The notes: generated by a model not told the origin, from the sequence alone. Shown: positions 34,601 through 47,720, counted from the stretch's first letter. The stretch is DNA of 64,000 nt from Litsea cubeba (GCA_012931725.1 CM022949.1:439218-503217); one strand, 5' to 3'. A program made the numbers and translations.

Positions 34601-36399
34601 TTTGGACTTTCAATTGTTCTAACATCTGATTTTTGTTTTATATTTATTAATATTGTAAAAACTTTACACAATAATTCATATGATTTACAGTAGTGTGAAA
34701 ATGACAATTTTACTGGAACATCCTACATATATTGCCAGTGTTCATCCATTTTCCATAATTTAAGAAACTTCGTTCATTTGCATTGTGGATAGGATATCAC
34801 ATTATATAGGCAAAATTTATCATTTTTGCACGTCTTTTGTTGTACGCACCATTTTATAGAAATTAATTAAATATCAAACCTATAAGGTAGAACTCAAGTC
34901 TACATGGACATTCTTGGATTTAAAACCTCTTTTAATAAATGAGAAAATAAAATCATGTTATTTCAGATGCAATTTTTGTTATATATGATCTGATATCAAT
35001 ATAGGGTCCATAGGAATAGCAATGGCTGTATGGGTTGATCTCAACCTGAATCCCCATTCCATTAGGCCTATTATGGGTTCCTGGTATTTACAAACTAGCC
35101 CCACAAATGGGGGTAGGTAAGGTTTGGTTTGATATTATTTTTTTTTTGAAAATATTATAATAAAAATTAAGTTAAATGTCTCTTAATCTACAAGTCCTCC
35201 CCTCAATTCCAAGTTATAAAAAATTAATCCCTCCTCGATTTGACTCACATGATAATATAAAAATATAGCAAGATTTTCAACCAAATAAAAGCAGTGAAGG
35301 ATTTTACATTCCCGTGGTCTCTAGATTAAGACATCTAACATAAGAGTTTGGATCCTTGGAGACTTTGACCTAGAAAGAAGTCCAAAGTTAAAAGGAACGG
35401 GACTCTATAGTGTGGCCCACTTAATAAAATCCGAACTATTTAAAATAAATTCCCTCCCGTATAAGGTATCGTCGAGTTTACATTAGTCTAAGTTTGATGT
35501 GATACTGAATTTACATAAGATTGTGTTGCTTCCTTTTAATTATTTATTTATTTTTATCAAACAATCGATGCAACGGTGAAACTTATTTGGATTGACATAA
35601 AATCTAAGAATACGCTACTAAATACCTATAACATTTTTATTTTGAACGACTTAAATTTTAATAGATGTGCTCCACTGTGGAATTTCACTTCTTTAACACA
35701 AATTTTTCTATTTAAAAATAGTTAGAATCTCAAATAGGACCTTAAGTTTTTGCCTTATTTAAAAAAAAGACACAAGTGTTAGAAGTTTTCAAATTAACCC
35801 TTAAGTTTCTCAATCAGTTTTCAATTAAGGACATCTGGCCATTTAAAGGTATTTCCTTACGACTTTTTTTCTCATTTTTTTAAAATACCCAAATCACCCT
35901 TTATTTAAAGACATGACATGGTCCGGCATCCACTACATGCAACCATCATTGCAGGGACACTGATTGTCCTTGATCATAGTGAGGACGCCGTTAAAGAAAA
36001 TGAGTAGAAAATATAAAAAGTAAATGAGGGTTTTATTTCAATAAAGAATAATTAAAATAATTTAAAAAAAATGAGAAAAAAGGTTCTTGAAAAATAGCTT
36101 TAGGTGGATGATTTTTCTAAAAAAACTTGAGGAATAATTTTAAAAATTTTGAATCCTCCAAATTTAACCCTACCCAAGTGTCCCGGCTCCCAAGATTGAC
36201 TTCAAATTTGGACGTACAGATTTGATCTAATCAAAGAAGGTGGGTCACACACTTGTGCACTTGGTATGTGTGAAAAATGGATGGCCGGCCCCACACATGT
36301 TCAATCAAATCATGTGGTCAGCAGAGAATCATCTTTTGTCAGCAGCCATTTTCCCAAACAGCCGACGACTTGAGACACTCATCTCCCCCACAATAGAAA
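34601..36399. other. Intergenic, no gene seen
   Basis: AT-rich, without coding frames of note or recognisable transposon ends. Confidence 0.5.
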
Positions 36400-36540
36400 A
36401 AGGGGTCTGCTCTCCCTTTCCATCTTTCCCTTTCCATAACAAGAAGAAGGCCACAAGAAAAACAGATTAGGGTTTCATTCAAACTCTAATAATCTCCTAA
36501 GCACCTACAAATCTAGGTCTGACATCCCTCTCTCATAGGT
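36400..36540 (+). other. Candidate non-coding first exon (5' leader)
   Basis: A pyrimidine-rich block (CTCTCCCTTTCCATCTTTCC) is followed by an AGGGTTTCATTC phrase and possible donors. This is the typical composition of a plant 5' UTR. The next plus-strand gene is the DUF1644 gene 13 kb downstream, but a link would need a very long intron. No protein start is supported here. Confidence 0.25.
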
Positions 36541-37029
36541 TTTTCTTGGATGCTTTTACCCTTTATACACCCATATCTGTAATCAGCGATGGCCTTCTTG
36601 CGGTGATTATGTTGCCTTCTGTTATGTTTGATTGTATTTCTTCAACTGGATTGAATTCTGCGTGATTGGATGATTGGGTAATTTTTGTATGTTCTTTCTA
36701 ACCAATCTTAATGATTTTGTTTCATAAAAGAAAGAATCTTCGTCTTTTTTTTTTTTTGTTTTTGTTTATGTATCTGTGTATGAGAATTTTGTTTGGATGT
36801 AAATTGTTTTGATGTTTTGGGTGTCATTTGGATGCACCTATGATTGTTATTGGATTGGGTATCTGGGTATTCATGGATATTGGGTATGTTGGGAAGCATA
36901 TCATAGGATTATATCCAGGATTATGTTGGAAAGTATTGGAGTCTACCAGATCAGATCCTGGGTAAGTCTTGTATTCCTTACCCAGATGAGGATGGGGTTT
37001 TTAGATGGAAATAAGGCTTCAATGGTGAT

Positions 37030-37420
37030 GTGGATGATGCTAATGCTGGTGATGATGATGACCCAGATGGGGATTTTGCCCTTATGCACTCATCCACCGG
37101 TAGGATATTCACAACCATTACCATCAACCTTCGTGTTTGGGTTTTTGGCGTCTGATGAAGTCACCATCTGTCCTAGCCACAAGTTATAGAAATGGTGATT
37201 TGGATGGAGAATAATTCCATAATGTTATCTACCTTAGAAGTTAGAAGAAAATGCCCACTTTTTGCTGGTATGCATCTCATCCTCATGTGGGTTCACAACG
37301 ATTACACTTAACCTTCATGTTTCAAATTTTGGTCTCTGCTTGAAGCCACCGTCTGTCCTAGCCACAAGTTACAAAAATGGAGATGTTGATGGAACATATC
37401 TTAATAATGTTATCCGCCTT
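37030..37420. repeat. Diverged tandem duplication of about 190 bp
   Basis: Two copies share TCTGTCCTAGCCACAAGTTA, TCACAACnATTACnnTnAACCTTC and AATAATGTTATC...CCTTAG. The first is near 37080-37250 and the second near 37255-37425. Neither gives a sustained reading frame. Confidence 0.7.
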
Positions 37421-38340
37421 AGGAGGGAGAAAAAAACTCTTTTTTCGCTTGCTTCTGTCTGAAACACTGATAATAAATTGATTACAAGATGCTTGACAAT
37501 TATCTTTATCTGATACTTTTGGGCAAGGATCAAAATATTGGCAGTATCGGCCATAACTAATTCAATAAATACAAAAAATCTCCCCTCACATCAGTATCGG
37601 TTCATATCGGCCGATAATGATCAATACTGTTGGAGAGCAACAAGCAATACTGTGGAGCGATGGTTACTATTATCTATGGAGGGTACTGCTCAATAAATCC
37701 AAGACAAGCTCAATACTTATATCCATATCCTCACGAGGTTGAAACACAGCAAACAATCATCAGAATCAGGCTCATAGGATCAATATGCCTGTCCAAGACC
37801 TTGTGCATGATATCTCCATTCTCTACGAATGATTTATGATTATATATTTATAACCTGTGCCCCGAGGTAAATTGCTTGTTTGAAATACTGATGAATTTGG
37901 ATGAAATTGTTTGATATTTTGTAACTTATTATTGCTGACCAACATGACTATATGTGGACAAATAGCTCAATACTGTTATTTTTACATCATATTGCAATGC
38001 AAGACATGTATGATGATGAGGGGTATGATATGTCCACCTATCTTAGTTACTAATAAAAAATAAATAATTTCTTACATTTTTCAATATTTTGGATTTTTAG
38101 GTTTTTTTTACCTCATTTTCAATTCACACCAATAGCCGGTATGCATGACCATTAACCGTTACGTTTCATTTTGCTGCCAGTCCATTCGCCCACTGCAACA
38201 GATATTTTGATCTTTGTTTTTGGGGGTTTCCTTCCATGAATCAAGAATGGAAGATTCTTAGTGTCTGAGGACTCAGTTGAACTCTTTTTATGTTGTGATG
38301 AAGATGGAGGTTTGGCACTTGATTCTTCTTATAATCAGTC

Positions 38341-38398
38341 GCCATCATCATTTCGTCATCGTCGTCATCATCATCATCATCAACATCATCATCATTGT
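38341..38398. repeat. (ATC)n trinucleotide repeat
   Basis: An interrupted CAT/CGT trinucleotide run. Confidence 0.85.
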
Positions 38399-38759
38399 TA
38401 TCATATTACTGGAAAATGATAACAATTTTGAAATCATAAAATACAAAGAAACACCATGTAGTTTACAGCTGAAATACCCATGACATTACCAAGAAGATGA
38501 CTAATCAAAATAAAACTCAATGAAAAGTTAAAAGAAAGCAAGAAAAATCATTTGCCTAGAAAGTCATCCATGCTGGATTATGAGAGACGATTCATCATCA
38601 TCAAAGTCTCGTGATTATGAGAGACTATAAATCCATCCAATCTCTTACTAACCGATCAGGTCCCGACTGTCTGATCTTAGGGCATGTCTCAAAACAAATT
38701 ATCCTTCGTGGACCTCTATCTTCATCTCTTCCATCCAGTCGCCAATATCCCAAGAATAA

Positions 38760-38990
38760 TTAGCCTTAGAACCTCCTTATTTCGTCAGTATAATCTCTAT
38801 TCATTAGCTCCTCTAGTGTCAGGTATCCACAAATTTGTATAGGCCTTAGTACCTCCTTATTGCAGTAGTATAATACTATAATATTTCTCTTCATTAGCTC
38901 CTCTAGCGTCAAGTATCCGCAGTTTTGTATACCGATTAACAAGGCAATAACTTCAGATTCATTGAAATAAGCTCCTCGTAAAGAATCTGA
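38760..38990 (-). pseudogene. Duplicated exon-like segment of unknown origin
   Basis: Two tandem copies (about 38762-38842 and 38843-38935) share, on the minus strand, the reading CGYLTLEELM preceded by IQ(I/N). The right copy extends upstream in the same open frame with DSLRGAYFNESEVIALL. The codons are conserved better than the spacer, which suggests a degraded duplicated exon. I do not recognise the protein. There are no flanking exons in phase and a stop lies just upstream. Confidence 0.3.
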
Positions 38991-39565
38991 TATGATTCTC
39001 GAGTTTTAGTCGTTACAGGGACGTGTTCTACAAAAGAGGGTTTTGGAGCTTATCTGATAGTGTTGAAAATTTGGAATTAAAACAAGAGCCTACTTGAATT
39101 AGAATAACTGCTCAGCACTTGATTGTGCCAGTTAGTGATTAAATTTCCAAAATCATATGATTCATGATATAAATCACACAATTTGAGTTGTATTGGTACA
39201 ACATCGATCAAATTGGGTATAAAATCGCTATTCATGTAAATTATACGAGGCCAAAACAAATTTATTATTAATGTCATGAATTGTATAATCTGTATCCAGC
39301 TGAAATTTACCGGCATTAGTGAAAACTGCGATCCTTTTTATTTTGTTTCTTTTTTGGACTAAAATGTTTTAAACATACATCTCAGTTTTTTTTTGGACCC
39401 ATTTCCGTAACTCTGGACTCGGCCATTTCGTCTGGTTTGGCATTTTAGTGTTTCATTTGGATTAGTTTCAGTAAAGTTTTAAAATTAATGTAATTAATTA
39501 GAAAATATAAAAAATAGTAAAAAAGTGAAATTAACTTTCATACTGTATATAGAATTCTAGCTACT

Positions 39566-40065
39566 AAATCAATCATCATGATGAAAGCTTTGTCCCAACA
39601 ATTTTGGGGGTCAGCCTTTTGTTTCGTTATTCCAGTATATCCTGGGCCATTAAAAAAAAATCCTGGGCCAAATCCTTGAATAGGTTGCGCTCCTTCAGAT
39701 CTATTATTATTACTTCCATCATCTTTTGTTCGGCCTACTCCTTTTGCTTGAGGGGCCATCATCCTCCATAGAGAAACTTTTCCTTATTGGCACCATTGTT
39801 GACCTCCATCGGACATGTCCAAAGTCCAAACCATCTCAAACAAGTCTTTCTTAATGATTACCTATTGATGGTACTTCTAAATGCTACCAGATGCGCTCAT
39901 CTTTCATTCTATCTTTCTTAGCTTTACCACACATTCATCTCAACATTCTCATCTCTGCTACACTCAATTTTTTGCATTTGTTGTTTCCTAATTTGCCAAT
40001 GTTTTGCTTCATGGATCATAGCTGGTCTAATCATTTTCTTGTAAAAATTTTCCTTAAATTGTTGG
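39566..40065 (-). mobile_element. Degraded RTE-type LINE fragment (3' end)
   Basis: Minus-strand reading near 39900-39960 gives VAEMRMLR-stop-MCG, the conserved post-RT segment seen intact in the LINE at 42881-46070. At 39566-39600 it ends in a CAT-rich tail (reverse: GGGACAAAGCTTTCATCATG). The Trp codon has become TGA and internal sequence is missing. Confidence 0.7.
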
Positions 40066-40375
40066 TAGACACCGATTCTACTAAATCAGTAATGCAATGT
40101 ATTATGTTTGTATGCCTAATTAGTAATTTATCGTTATTATCTGCATGGCAATGTGAAATTATGACATGTATTCCTGACTTTCATATCCGATTAGTAATGT
40201 CATAACTTAAAGTAACATAAAATAAACAAATTCACATAATTGCCATGCTGTAGTCAAGCAAACTAGTGCCTAAATAAGTTCTAATTACAGCACATAGTTA
40301 GAGTGCTGTTCTGAATCTACATTACCTTTTGGCCCACAGACCATAATGCTTATACTGATAAAAAAATAAGGACCA

Positions 40376-40464
40376 TAATGTTAATAGAACATAGTATTTA
40401 ACGACATAATGTTTATAGAACATAGTATTTAACGACATAATGTTTATAGAACATAGTATCTAAC
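40376..40464. repeat. Three tandem copies of a 31-bp unit
   Basis: The unit ATAGAACATAGTATTTAACG plus ACATAATGTTT is repeated almost perfectly. Confidence 0.9.
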
Positions 40465-40499
40465 AATCTCCCCCTCCCATCATGTTGAGGGTCCTTAGG

Positions 40500-41285
40500 A
40501 CTGTTATGCCCCTAAACGTAAATTGTAATGAATGGCTTTCTTGTTAAAAATTTTTTTTTGAAAAGGATGCACTAAAAACATATTTGGTTGGTTGAATTCT
40601 GGCCATTCTGGCTTGTTCGGCTGAATAGGCTGAAACCTTTGAGGAGGTTGTTTGGTTTAATTGCCTCACTAAAATGAACAGTTGATGCAGCCTTGGATCC
40701 GTGAGAGGAAGTGGACCAAAATTCCTCGACAATTTTGGCTGAATCCATGAAGGATTCAATGATAGGGACCAAGCTCCAAAGGGGCAAAGGATTTGACAAA
40801 CGGGCATTCTCAAACCAGAGGAAAAAACTCAACACAATCAAACTGAGCAAAACTTTTATTCAATAATCAAAAGTCTTCTTCTCCCAATGGAAGAGTCCCA
40901 TTTATATGGGGAAGGTTGGACACCCTTTTCCTATTAGGACTCGAATTCCGTAATTTCTCTGATTTAAAGGAAACTAAATAAATAAACTAAATTCCTAAAA
41001 AGTTGCTGAAACAATTCAAATCAAATTAACTTCCAAATGTTCAAGACTTCTAAATAATCAAAATTCCTAATTAAGATTGTCCGGTTGGTCCTGTGGATTG
41101 GGCCCAATGGGTCGGCCAACCCATGGTCTGGCCTGTATCAACGGTTTTGACCAACTGAAAGTAAATATGGAGGGAGCATTTTTAACAGAAGATGTAGGTT
41201 AATTCCTGAGAGACCTCTTGTGCAATTTGGGAACATAATATGGATGGAGCATCAAGAACACAAGGGCCAACTGGTATGGCAGCCT
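40500..41285. other. Non-coding, possibly LTR-derived
   Basis: No gene seen. On the minus strand a CCATATAAATGGGACTC phrase near 40895-40915 followed by GAATAAAAG resembles an LTR promoter and poly-A signal. No matching second LTR or target duplication was found. Confidence 0.3.
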
Positions 41286-41630
41286 TGGGCATGTTTGTTT
41301 ACATGTGTGGTAACGTAAAGGTGGATGTCACATCATGGGAAAGGTGAGATAAAGTATGTGGTGAAGTAAGGTGGGAGAAACATAGTGGGGTATCGATATA
41401 AAAAAAAAAACAAACATAGTGGGGTATAAGAGTGGACTTTTGTATTGTCTTTACTTTATCACTCTTTACCATGCTTTTATGAGGTTAAGAAAAAGCAGCT
41501 TGTGGTTAAGTGTGTGGTTAAATATGTCACATTTGGGCTTAACCGCACTACTTTTTCATGCAAACATGGTAAACGGAGAATATGTCACATTTGAGCTTAC
41601 CTTTGCTTTACGGTGGCTAAACAAACATCA
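41286..41630. mobile_element. hAT-like MITE
   Basis: The left edge GGGCATGTTTGTTTACATG and, on the reverse strand, the right edge TGATGTTTGTTTAGCCACC share ATGTTTGTTTA. The interior has repeated TATGTCACATTTGnGCTTA segments. The target duplication is not clear. Confidence 0.5.
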
Positions 41631-41935
41631 CCTAGAGATGAGATTGGAGAAGTGAAGTTCTCAAGTCATATTTAATGGGGGAGTCCTTTAGAAGTAGAAG
41701 CAAAAGCATCAAGGTAGAGACTACCTTAAAGTTGAAGATAATGGCAAGAGAGTCATGTTTAGATCCTAAATTGTAGCCCTATAAGCCCTTTCTTTCATCA
41801 TCATCGTCATCAACAACACCTTCATTGTCAATAGATTTTGAGAGATTTTTGTCAACACTCCCAACATTTATTTCTTATATTTGGCATGCGGTAAATAATA
41901 AAAGTCCAACCTGTGTGGGTGTGGTGGTGCCAAAC

Positions 41936-42264
41936 TGATGCAGTAGCAATACCATATTATTGCAACAAGACTCGTGGGCCACATGTGGGACCCATGAAAT
42001 TCTAATTTTAATTAGTTTTATTTTTAGTAAGAGTATAATTAGGATTAGTTTCTAATTATTATTTGGTTTCCTAGTTTGGTTGTTTTCTTAGGCCTTAAGT
42101 TTCTTTTCTTATAAATATGACATTGTAGAGATTGGTAATCTCAGATAGAGAGAATTGAATTAAGAGAAGATTTATCGTTGAAGACTGTTTCTTCCTCGTG
42201 TGATTGTTCCCTGGGAACCCTAATTGTGCCCTAGCACTTGCATCCTAACCCTAGGACTGCATCA
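41936..42264 (+). mobile_element. Solo LTR, 329 bp, with perfect 5-bp duplication
   Basis: Starts TGATGCAG and ends CTGCATCA (8-bp inverted ends). CAAAC flanks it on both sides (41931-41935 and 42265-42269). A TATA box (TTATAAATATGA) lies near 42108-42119. This is the remnant left when two LTRs recombine. Confidence 0.9.
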
Positions 42265-42880
42265 CAAACATAGCTCTAAGAGGGGATGAGTGGTGATGTA
42301 GGGCTCACAAGGCTGTCACTGCATAGATGAGATAAGGCTTTGATCATGATGCTGATGCTGATTGCTGATGATTTTTTTTAGGTATGTCTTTGCTTGCATC
42401 ACAAAAGGAAAAGCTTTAATGGTTTCTACCTTATCATGGGAATGGTTCTGAAAGCACAGGAAATGGGGACTCGTGATGTGTTCTGTAGGCACTATTTCTG
42501 GTTTTATTGATTATTTTAATAGATTTACATAACAAGGCCCCTATATATTTTCATTAAACCTAACAAAAGCCCATATATTTTATGTTTTTACTAAAGAGTC
42601 CCTTGACTGATGGTCAAGGTTAGAAAAAGCAACTTTGATGCTCCCATTCTCACGTTTTTTTTTTCTTTTTGACCATTTTACCCCTTCCCTTAGTGAAAAA
42701 TTTAAAAGACATATCTGCCCTTTCGTTAGGAAGGGTGTATTCACTTTTCCAAAGCTTTGGATAAGGGCCTACTAAATGGATACGTGGTTGATTGATGACT
42801 CGATGAGAATCTTAACCCATCTTGGCCATCATGCATCCAGGTGAGCCCACTAAAAGTAAGTATCATTTAAGAAATAGGAA

Positions 42881-45800
42881 CCAAACCAAACCAAACCAAA
42901 CCAAGCATTTTCCCACTAGGTGGGGTCGGCTATATGGATTTGACGACGCCAATCAAATCTGTTTAGGGCCATGTCCTCCGTTAGATCCATGTAGGCAAGA
43001 TCATGTTTAATAGTTTCTTTCCAACTTCTCTTGGGTCTCCCTCTCCCTCTCCTACTCTTGGCAAACTCCATGCTTTCACACCTTTTAACAGGTGCCTCTG
43101 TTGGACGCCTTCTAACATGGCCGAACCATCTCAGTCGATTTCTCTCATTTTATCTCCAATCGGTGCTATTCCTACTATGCCCCTAATCTCCTCATTCCTA
43201 ATCCTATCGCTCCTTGTGATCCCGCACATCCATCTTAGCATTCTCATCTCCGCAACTTCCATCTTCTTGACATGATTATGCTTTACTGCCCAACACTCTG
43301 ATCCATATAACAACGCTGGCCGTACCGCCACCTTATAATACTTTCCTTTAACCTTGAGGGGGACTTTCCGATCACACAAGACCCCCGAAGCACTCCTCCA
43401 TTTGGTCCACCCGGCTTGAATCCTGTGACTTACATCAGTATCAATCCCTCCATCCTGTTGCACCATAGATCCAAGGTACCTAAAGTTTTCTTTCTCTACT
43501 ATCTTTTGTGTGCCCAAAACTTACTTCTATGTTACTAGGTGTCCTACTTTGACTAAACTTGCATTCCATATATTCCGTTTTGCATCGACTTAGCCTAAAC
43601 CCTTTTGTCTCTAATGTTTTCCGCCACAATTCAAGTTTAGCATTCACTCCTTCTCTCGTCTCATCCACTAAAACAATGTCATCTGCAAATAGCATACACC
43701 ACGGCACCTCATCCTGGATATGTCTTGTAATCTCATCCATAACTAGGGCAAACAAGTACGGGCTTAACGCTGAGCCTTGGTGTAGACCAATCGTGATAGG
43801 AAACTCCTTAGTTTCGCCGCCAGTCGTCCTTATAAATGTCACGACTCTATCATACATATCCTTTATCGCCTCAATATAAGCGACACAAACTCTTTTCTTT
43901 TCCAGAACTTTCCAAAGAATCTCCCTAGGAACCCGGTCATAGGCCTTCTCCAAGTCAATGAACACCATATGTAAATCTCTCTTACCTTCTCTATACTGTT
44001 CCATTAACCTCCTCAGGAGAAAGATAGCCTCCATGGTTGATCTCCCAGGCATGAAACCAAATTGATTCTCTGAAATATTTGTTGTTCTTCTTAGTCTTCT
44101 CTCAATAACTCTCTCCCATAATTTCATCGTATGGCTCATCAATTTAATCCCGCGGTAGTTCGCACAGTTCTGAATATCTCCTTTGTTCTTGTATATGGGT
44201 ATAAGAATACTTTTCCTCCATGCATTAGGCATCTTCTTGCTCTTTAGCACTACATTAAAAAGCTTTGTCAACCAACTAATACCATCCTCCCCCAAGCACC
44301 TCCAGACCTCAATAGGGATACCATCTGGCCCAACCGCTTTCCCATTCTTCATTCTTTTCAATACTTCTTTAACTTCTTCCCTACTGATTCTCCTATAGAA
44401 CATATGATTCGCTTCTTCTCTAGAAATGGTAAGCTGCCCCAATTGTATGTCACTACTACTGCTTTCGTTAAATAACTTGTAGAAATAGCTCTTCCAACGC
44501 TCCTTTATCTCCTCTTCCTTTACTAATACATTTTCATCCTCATCCTTAATGCATTTAACTTGGTTTAAGTCCTTGGTCCGCCGATCTCTAGTTTTAGCAA
44601 GCTTGAATATCTCTCTTTCGCCTTCCTTAGTATCAAGTCGCCTATATAGCTCCTCAAATGCCTTTGCCTTGGCCTCACTAACTGCCTTTTTGGTTTCTCT
44701 TTTTGCTTCTTTATACCTCTCCAAGTTCGCTTCAATTCGATCATTTTGCCAAGTTTTAAAGCACTCTCTTTTAACTCTTATCTTGTCTTGGACGGCTTCG
44801 CTCCACCACCATGCCTCTTTCTGTACCGGAGCACCCCCTTTAGATTCTCCTAAGACTTCTTTCCCTACCCTCCTAATACACTCTGCTACCTTATCCCACA
44901 TATTATTTGCACTCTCTTCTGTCGCCCAAACGTCTTCCTCTAGTACTCTTTCCCTTAAAGCTAGTTGCTTATCACCTTTCAGGTTCCACCATTTAGTCCT
45001 TGAGCATCTATACAACTTCTTTTTTCTAGTCCACCTTTGTAACTGCACATCTATGATCAACAACCTATGTTGGGAAGTCAAGCTCTCCCCCGGTATAACC
45101 TTACAATCTTTACAAGCTAAACGGTCTCTTTTCCTAGTTAAGAAGAAGTCAATTTGTGTCCTCGATGAGCCACTCTTATAAGTCACCAAATGCTCCTCTC
45201 TCTTTCTAAAAATGTGTTAGTTACCATGAGATCATAAGCCACTGAAAACTCCAAGGTATCCTTCCCTTCTTCATTTCTATTACCGTACCCATGTCCCCCG
45301 TGTACTCCTATGTATCCATCTACGTCACGTCCTACATGACCGTTCAAATCACCTCCTATGAAGACCATCTCTCCTTGGGGTATCTCTAGTAGCACTCCTT
45401 CCAAGTCTTCCCAAAACTTCTCCTTATGTCCATCTCCTAAGCCCACCTGGGGGGCATAAGCACTAAATACGTTCACTATCTCTTCTCCTAACACTAACTT
45501 AATTACAATAATCCTATCTCCATAGCGCTTTACATTCACTACATCTTCCTTTAAGTCCTTGTTTACCACTATGCCGACCCCATTCCTCGATCTATTAAGT
45601 CCCGTATACCATAACTTATACCCGGTCCTCTCAATCTCTTTAGCTTTGTGTCCCACCCATCTTGTCTCTTGCAAGCAAGCAATTGCGATTCGTCTCCTTT
45701 CCATTGTATCCACCACTTCCATAAGTTTCCCAGTTAGGCTCCCAATGTTCCAAGTGCTCAATCTCAGCCTTCTATTTTGGACTAGCTTCCTTACCCCCCC

Positions 45801-46070
45801 ACACTCGCCCAATAAAGTGTGAGGACCCTTGCCTATTTAGCACTGCACCCGGGCGCCGATGCAGCGGTCCTTGCTCACTTATCACTGTACCCGGACCATA
45901 CAGCGCGTCGCTAAGTAGGGGACGCCCCAACGAAATTTCATTAGGTCTCAAATCCATAAAAAAATCCGACTGAGTATTGTGCTGGCTGTCGGCTACCTAA
46001 CGCACAACCCTCCTCCTTTGTCCGGGCTTGGGACCGGCTATGTCAAGGATACCCCAACATAGGCGGAGTT
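42881..46070 (-). mobile_element. Full-length RTE-type LINE with perfect 16-bp target duplication
   Basis: ATTTAAGAAATAGGAA occurs at 42865-42880 and 46071-46086. The 3.19-kb length, the single endonuclease-RT frame and a short tandem 3' tail (TTTGG repeated, instead of poly-A) fit the RTE clade. The insertion cut the left arm of the foldback element, so it is younger than that element. Confidence 0.92.
42916..45957 (-). pseudogene. LINE endonuclease/reverse transcriptase, four frameshifts
   Basis: The frame begins MDLRPNEISLGRPLL at 45957. The AP-endonuclease part covers 45183-45810 (LSTWNIGSLTGK, ACLQETRW, SAYAPQVG, GGDLNGHVG) and the RT part 43480-45189 (GPDGIPIEVW, NYRGIKLMSH, QFGFMPGRST, FIDLEKAYDRVPRE, LHQGSALSPYLFALVMD, catalytic FADDIVLV). 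The C terminus is VAEMRMLRWMCG and then RPTEAPVKR. Shifts occur at a C7 run (45794-45800, plus strand), an AG repeat (about 45194-45204), near 43516, and near 43131. The catalytic motifs are intact, so the copy is recently dead or the simple-sequence shifts are assembly errors. Confidence 0.92.
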
Positions 46071-47106
46071 ATTTAAGAAATAGGAAAAATAGAAAAACAA
46101 GATGGATAAATATGTGTTTCACTGTGTCCCTCAGAGAGAAAAAAAAAATATTTTGAACAATGTTAATCTGCATATCATACAATAATTCCCACCCTCTTTA
46201 TAAATAGGCATTTCATAGTGTCCCTCTTTATCTCAATTGAAAAGGGAAAAAAATTATGCATGGGCAACATAATAAATTGGAATTAGCACCCTTTCATTTA
46301 TAAGATGTTTACAATATCTATGGTTTTCCACGGTAAAAAGAAGCAGCAGCAAAGCATAAACCAATAATTCACAACACCTTTAAAGGGTGTATCTTAAGTA
46401 ATTTAAAACAGGAGTATGAATGATTGTCATACCTTGACAACTCACAACTCGGACCAAAATGTTTTTATTTTTCTTTTACTCCACACATGTATTTTATTTA
46501 TATTAGATATTAATAGTTTATGTGTTTCATTTTTTTTATTTCCTTTTGTTTTCAACCACTCACAAGATGGCCTTTTTAAGAAATTATTTATCTGTAATTT
46601 CAATCATTATATCAACAATGTATTTGTTAGAGAGAATTGTCTAAGTCGTAAACCTTAGGATGGGAATTATTGTATGTTATGTGGATTTATATTGTTTAAA
46701 ATAGTTTTTTTTTCAATTTATAAAGAGGGACACTACAAAGTGCCTATTTATCCAACCTTTTGTTTTATTTCTAAAAGAATACTTTTAGTGGGGCCCACTT
46801 GGATGTATGATGACTGAGATGGGTTAAGATTCTCATCGAGTCATCAATCAATCCCGTGTTCATTTGGTGGGCTCTTATCCCGAGTTTTGGAGATGTGAAT
46901 GCTAACTCTTGATGATAAAAGGGCAAATATATCTTTTCAACTTTTCACTAAAGGAAAGGGGTAAAATGGTCAACAAGACAAAAGATGGAGAGTAGGAATG
47001 ACAATATTCGTTTTTCTAAACTTGCGTGGCAGTCAAGGGATGGTGATGTAAAAACATAAAATATAGGGGCTTTTTTTTTAGGTTTCATGAAAATATAAAG
47101 GCCCTT

Positions 47107-47720
47107 TTCTAGATTAAAAATAAATAAATTTAATGCCTTTACAAAAGAACTTATTCTTAATGAGCTTCTTCTTGTTCTTCCTTTTTTTTTATTGGCATGC
47201 CACTTGCCCTAGTGGACAATCTTTTTCTTCCATCTCCAGGGACTTGAGCCTTGTATTACCCAATGAGAGGGCAGGTGCCTTTCCACTTATCTGATAATGG
47301 GTTGGCACAGAAATGCTTCTTTGTGATTAAGATTGTATGACACATGGGGCATTTCAGTTCATTGCATGGCCCTAAATAAAATTTGGGAACCCCAATGCCA
47401 TCACTGTATATTATATGTTATGTGTATGTAAGTATATTATTTGTGTTAATGTGTATTTGGGTCATGATACAGGTTTGGTTCTGAGTCCTCTACTCTTCTC
47501 CAGGTCTCAATATTAAATTTTGGTGTGGGTAAGGGTCCTGTACCCAACACCTCTGTCTGATCCCCATGTTCAGGCCTGGGTACACAAGGTATGGGACAGT
47601 TTCTCATCCATAATGATGGATGAATGACATATCAGTTCCTTTTGAAGTGATAGGGTACCATTCTTTTTGTGAAAAAGGAATGTTAGCAAATTTATATGCA
47701 TGATTAGGGATTTTTTTTTA
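47107..47720. other. Intergenic, no gene seen
   Basis: Non-coding AT-rich sequence with T tracts. No transposon ends are recognised. Confidence 0.5.

Larger units (their letters stand above)
42531..47106. mobile_element. Foldback element with arms of about 450 bp, split by a LINE
   Basis: The left arm (42531-42880 plus 46087-46195) and right arm (46640-47106) are inverted copies. Examples are AAGGCCCCTATATATTTTC against AAAGGGCCTTTATATTTTC, a shared TTGATTGATGACTCGATGAG, and ACAATAATTCCCA at the inner edge. The loop is about 450 bp. Without the LINE the element is about 1.4 kb and has no coding capacity. No certain target duplication was found. Confidence 0.82.

Noticed and set aside
44549..45181. 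210-codon plus-strand frame and others over the LINE
   Set aside because: They are antisense shadows of the LINE reverse transcriptase.
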